Positions 61,296-64,000 of a stretch of 64,000 nt of DNA are shown here, one piece after another; the first letter of the stretch is position 1, and each line of letters opens with the position of its first letter. Under the pieces are notes generated by a model. That model saw only the letters and a program-made list of their open reading frames with translations, ran no database searches and was not told where the DNA came from. The stretch is from Megalobrama amblycephala (Eukaryota; Chordata; Actinopteri; Cypriniformes; Xenocyprididae): the NCBI RefSeq assembly GCF_018812025.1, contig NC_063054.1, positions 30,811,418 to 30,875,417 on the forward strand, in the 5' to 3' direction. A program made the position numbers and the translations under genes.

Positions 61296-64000
61296 AATTG
61301 GTTTCTCCCACCTTTCTCAGGACCTCATATGGCCCTTGCCACTTTGCAAGCAGGCCATTGTCTGAAGTTGGCAGGAGGAGCAATACCTTCTGGCCTGGTA
61401 CGAGTGTCCTTCTCCTTGCAGACTTGTCATACCATGTTTTCTGCTGCTGTTGAGCCCTGGTCATGTTGACATGGACTAGTTCTGCCATAGTGTCCATCTT
61501 CTCTCTCATTTTCAACACATAGGATACTATGTTGGTTTGCTCTCGCGGGTTGTCCCCCTCCCACGCCTCTTTCAGGATATCCAATGGTCCCCGCACTTGG
61601 CGGCCATAGAGCAGCTCGAATGGAGAGTATCCTGTGGAAGCTTGAGGAACCTCTCTATAGGCAAACAATAAATATGGCAGCCACTGGTCCCAGTCAGAGC
61701 CTGTCTGCGATACAAACTTGCGTAACATCGACTTTAAGGTGTGATTAAAACGTTCCACCATGCCATCTGTCTGGGGATGGTACGGCGTGGTCCTTATTGG
61801 ATGTATGCCTAACATGGTGTAGACTTCCTTGATTTGCTTAGACGTAAAGTTTGTGCCTTGATCGGTTAATATTTCTTTTGGAATGCCTACCCGTGAAAAA
61901 AGCTGTGTCAGTGCATTGACAATTTGCCTTGTCTTGATCTTTTTTAGAGGGAAGGCCTCTGGGTACCGTGTTGCATAATCACAAACAACTAAAATGTAGC
62001 GGTTCCCTGTCCTACTTCTCTCCAAAGGGCCTACCACATCCATTGCTAATCGTGTAAACGGTACATCAATAATGGGTAGGCTAACCAAGGGGGCCCTGTC
62101 TCCCTTCTTAACCGGTGCAGTTAGCTGACATTCAGGACACGACTTGCAAAATTCCATCACATCCATATATTGTCTGGGCCAATAAAACCTTTTGGAAACT
62201 CTAGCCAGAGTCTTCTGTTGGCCTAAATGCCCAGCCCAAGGGGTGGAATGACCCAGCTTTAACACCATAGCTCTTAAAGAAGAGGGGACAACCAACTGTT
62301 CTCCAGCACTACATTGCCGATACAGTTTCTCATCTTTCAACAGAAACTGTTCTTTATCAGAAATGACACTCAAGTCTTTGCTGCCCACTTTTGCAAACAA
62401 TGGTTTTAGAGAAACATCCTGTCTCTGTAGCTCTACAATGTCATGTGGTACCACATCTAAACTGTCATCACTGGGTTTGGGAAGATTCTCGACTACCACT
62501 GTGCCCTTAATCTTTTGCTGCCGCTTTTCTCTTCTTGTTTTCCTTTCCTTAGGGATTTCTGCAAAGGGCATTGGGTCTGAGAGCTGTCTTGACTGTGCTC
62601 TTGTGACTACCCTTATGTTTGCTACTTCGTTTTTGTCCTGTAACAAGTCAGCTAAAATTGGTATGTCCCTACCCAATACGACTGAATAAGGGGCTTTGTC
62701 TACAACACCAACAGTCAGAAAGTACCCTTGTCCCTCAATCTGCATTTCTAGATCAATAGTGGGATATTCTCGCTCATCCCCATGAATGCAACGTACTTTC
62801 AAACTACCTTTATAGAGTGTCTGTGCATTCCTCAAGCATTCTTGTCTGACCAGGGTTTGACTGGAGCCTGTATCCACCAAAGCTTTGAACACTCTGCCCC
62901 CTATCTTTACTGCAATGACGGTATCAATGTTGTGTCTTGCCTCCTTAAGTGTGTCTAATGTTCTCGGAACATAGCAAAGGTGTGTGCTACTAGCCGCCTG
63001 TACTGGGCACTCTGCTTTCTTGTGTCCCTGCTGACCACACGCATGACACAGAAAAGGGGGTCTATCTTTATATTGTCTCTCTGAAGTTTGTTGTTTTTTA
63101 TTATTATTGTAGGTCTTAACTTGCGGAGTGTGTGTGCTAAGGCCCTTTGGTATGTTAAAAGTATGACCACTTCCGTAACCAACCCCAGACTTACCTGATG
63201 TACTGTTTGACCTGCCTTGAGCGTACCCCAACTGGTAGGAGAAACGTCTTGCTGCAATGAATGTGTCTGCCAACTCCGCAGCCTGCTTTGAGGAAGATGG
63301 GTTATGCTCCTTAATCCATGTTCTGATCTCGGGATTGAGGACCTTGAGGAACTGTTCTAATATGATAGCATCCCCAATCTCCTCTTTAGTCCGCTGCCCA
63401 GGTGTCATCCACTTTTCATAAAGATCCTTTAACCTTGCTTGAAGTTCTCTAGGTGACTCACCATCTTGTATGAAATTCGTGCGGAACCGCTGTCTATATA
63501 TCTCAGAGTTAATTTCATACTTGATTAGCACAGCTTCTTTAACCAAATTATAATTCAAAGTGTCAGCAATATCCATGGCAACGTACGCAGCACGTGCCTT
63601 GCCTGTGAGCAGAGGCACCAAATGCAATGCCCAATCCTCCCTTGGCCACCTCCAGGCTTGAGCAATCCTCTCAAAGGTGGTCAAGTAATGTTCAATGTCC
63701 TCATCCTCCTGCAATGGAAGTATTTTTGGGCCTTGCCAGCCCATGCAAGAAGGTCCCTGCCACTGATCCGTCACAGCATCCTGTGCTGATCCTGTACCCT
63801 GGGCTCCTTGGACATTGCCCTGGGTATGACGTACGATGCGATGAATTGGAGCCGCAGTGGTAGATGGCAGGGAAGAGTCCAGAGCTGTCACACCTCCCAA
63901 TGACAGCTGGTCTTGTCTCTGCCGTTGGACCTCCGTTTGCAACTGAGTAAACTGATGCTGCAATGCGCGCCATCTGTGCTCCTGACGATGGGCTTCTTTT
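61126..64000 (-). CDS. gag-pol: Gag-protease-integrase polyprotein, N-terminus off-window
   Basis: The frame is open through the right edge, so no start codon is assigned; residues are counted from the codon at 63963. Capsid: a SCAN-like block at about 156-236 (YRQRFR, PRELQARLKDLYEKWM, TKEEIGDAIILEQFL, NPEIRTWIKEH). Nucleocapsid: CCHC knuckle C306, C309, H314, C319. Protease: LVDTGSS with D364, then VVLGRD (428-433). Integrase: zinc ligands H572, H579, C609, C612; catalytic D642, D701 and E737, with 35 residues between the last two; a GPY/F module near 875-910 (KWQGPYEVL). The integrase core and capsid look well preserved. After LLRPWLD the frame runs out at TAA (61126); reverse transcriptase continues one frame over. 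Confidence 0.94.
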   Translation of the reverse strand, partial: KEAHRQEHRWRALQHQFTQLQTEVQRQRQDQLSLGGVTALDSSLPSTTAAPIHRIVRHTQGNVQGAQGTGSAQDAVTDQWQGPSCMGWQGPKILPLQEDEDIEHYLTTFERIAQAWRWPREDWALHLVPLLTGKARAAYVAMDIADTLNYNLVKEAVLIKYEINSEIYRQRFRTNFIQDGESPRELQARLKDLYEKWMTPGQRTKEEIGDAIILEQFLKVLNPEIRTWIKEHNPSSSKQAAELADTFIAARRFSYQLGYAQGRSNSTSGKSGVGYGSGHTFNIPKGLSTHTPQVKTYNNNKKQQTSERQYKDRPPFLCHACGQQGHKKAECPVQAASSTHLCYVPRTLDTLKEARHNIDTVIAVKIGGRVFKALVDTGSSQTLVRQECLRNAQTLYKGSLKVRCIHGDEREYPTIDLEMQIEGQGYFLTVGVVDKAPYSVVLGRDIPILADLLQDKNEVANIRVVTRAQSRQLSDPMPFAEIPKERKTRREKRQQKIKGTVVVENLPKPSDDSLDVVPHDIVELQRQDVSLKPLFAKVGSKDLSVISDKEQFLLKDEKLYRQCSAGEQLVVPSSLRAMVLKLGHSTPWAGHLGQQKTLARVSKRFYWPRQYMDVMEFCKSCPECQLTAPVKKGDRAPLVSLPIIDVPFTRLAMDVVGPLERSRTGNRYILVVCDYATRYPEAFPLKKIKTRQIVNALTQLFSRVGIPKEILTDQGTNFTSKQIKEVYTMLGIHPIRTTPYHPQTDGMVERFNHTLKSMLRKFVSQTGSDWDQWLPYLLFAYREVPQASTGYSPFELLYGRQVRGPLDILKEAWEGDNPREQTNIVSYVLKMREKMDTMAELVHVNMTRAQQQQKTWYDKSARRRTLVPGQKVLLLLPTSDNGLLAKWQGPYEVLRKVGETNYELSLPDRRKKTQVFHVNLLRPWLDRQCSVAEQLWSTVGGGRGGGERTVFSNQTRL

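Larger units (their letters stand above)
58683..64000 (-). mobile_element. Gmr1-type Ty3/gypsy LTR retrotransposon, 5' end off-window
   Basis: Reading the minus strand from the right edge: gag (SCAN-like capsid, CCHC knuckle), aspartic protease, integrase with HHCC and DDE, then reverse transcriptase, RNase H, a purine tract (59707-59717) and a 3' LTR. Integrase upstream of reverse transcriptase separates it from standard Ty3/gypsy elements and matches the Gmr1 group described from fish and other deuterostomes. Two frame breaks in pol show that this copy is not intact. The 5' LTR, primer binding site and gag start lie beyond 64000. Confidence 0.92.

Noticed and set aside
62363..62689. Plus-strand frames across the retrotransposon (also 59928, 60204, 60724, 63627)
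   Set aside because: They are antisense shadows of the gag-pol frames, which carry all the recognisable motifs.
62955..63257. Minus-strand 100-codon frame inside gag
   Set aside because: It overlaps the main gag frame out of register and has no motif of its own.

Overview
The window looks like intergenic or intronic DNA from a teleost fish, most probably a cyprinid (carp, barb or goldfish group). The evidence is its content: three long Tc1-like transposon copies plus a shorter remnant, a hAT element with an 8-bp target duplication, an L2-type LINE tail, tRNA-SINE remnants, long (TA)n/(TG)n microsatellites, many short inverted-repeat elements flanked by TTAA, and a Ty3/gypsy retrotransposon. 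The species assignment rests on recall of the repeat families, not on a search. I find no host protein-coding exon, tRNA, rRNA or CRISPR array that I can defend. The short open frames scattered through the window are chance frames, microsatellite translations or pieces of transposons.

Layout. 0-10 kb: microsatellites, a repeat with a TTAA-type insertion (1.2-2.5 kb), a long inverted repeat pair (4.0-5.3 kb), a decayed Tc1-like copy ending at a (TA)n tract (5.8-6.7 kb), a foldback element (9.6-9.8 kb). 10-20 kb: a composite TTAA element (10.1-11.2 kb), a hAT element (12.7-13.6 kb), a TTAA element (14.3-14.9 kb), a 337-bp TG...CA insertion inside a tandem repeat (15.1-15.4 kb), an L2-like LINE 3' end (16.8-17.6 kb), foldback and SINE remnants (18.4-18.8 kb). 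20-35 kb: a 731-bp terminal-inverted-repeat element, two adjacent TTAA elements (22.0-23.2 kb), several MITE-like elements (24.3, 24.8, 26.0-27.2, 29.0-30.7 kb). 35-50 kb: a TTAA element carrying two further TTAA elements end to end (35.2-38.3 kb), a long hairpin bounded by (TA)n (42.8-43.9 kb), foldbacks (45.3-45.8 kb), a second, inverted copy of the 20.6-kb repeat (47.1-47.7 kb). 50-58.7 kb: a second Tc1-like copy with a different Tc1 remnant next to it, a 579-bp palindromic minisatellite (54.7-55.3 kb), a third Tc1-like element and a 320-bp compound microsatellite.

The last 5.3 kb (58.7-64.0 kb, minus strand) is the most informative part: the 3' two-thirds of a Ty3/gypsy-type LTR retrotransposon whose domains run gag, protease, integrase, reverse transcriptase, RNase H, polypurine tract, 3' LTR. 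Integrase before reverse transcriptase is the Ty1/copia order. Among Ty3/gypsy elements it marks the Gmr1 group known from fish and other deuterostomes. Its capsid region strongly resembles the vertebrate SCAN domain, in line with the published proposal that SCAN derives from a Gmr1-like capsid. This copy has two reading-frame breaks in pol and is not intact; its 5' end lies beyond the window.

No new biological system is evident. The points most worth following are the rearranged pol order with the SCAN-like capsid, the nested TTAA insertions, and several very long palindromes. Repeat-family calls marked as recall would need a Repbase/Dfam comparison.
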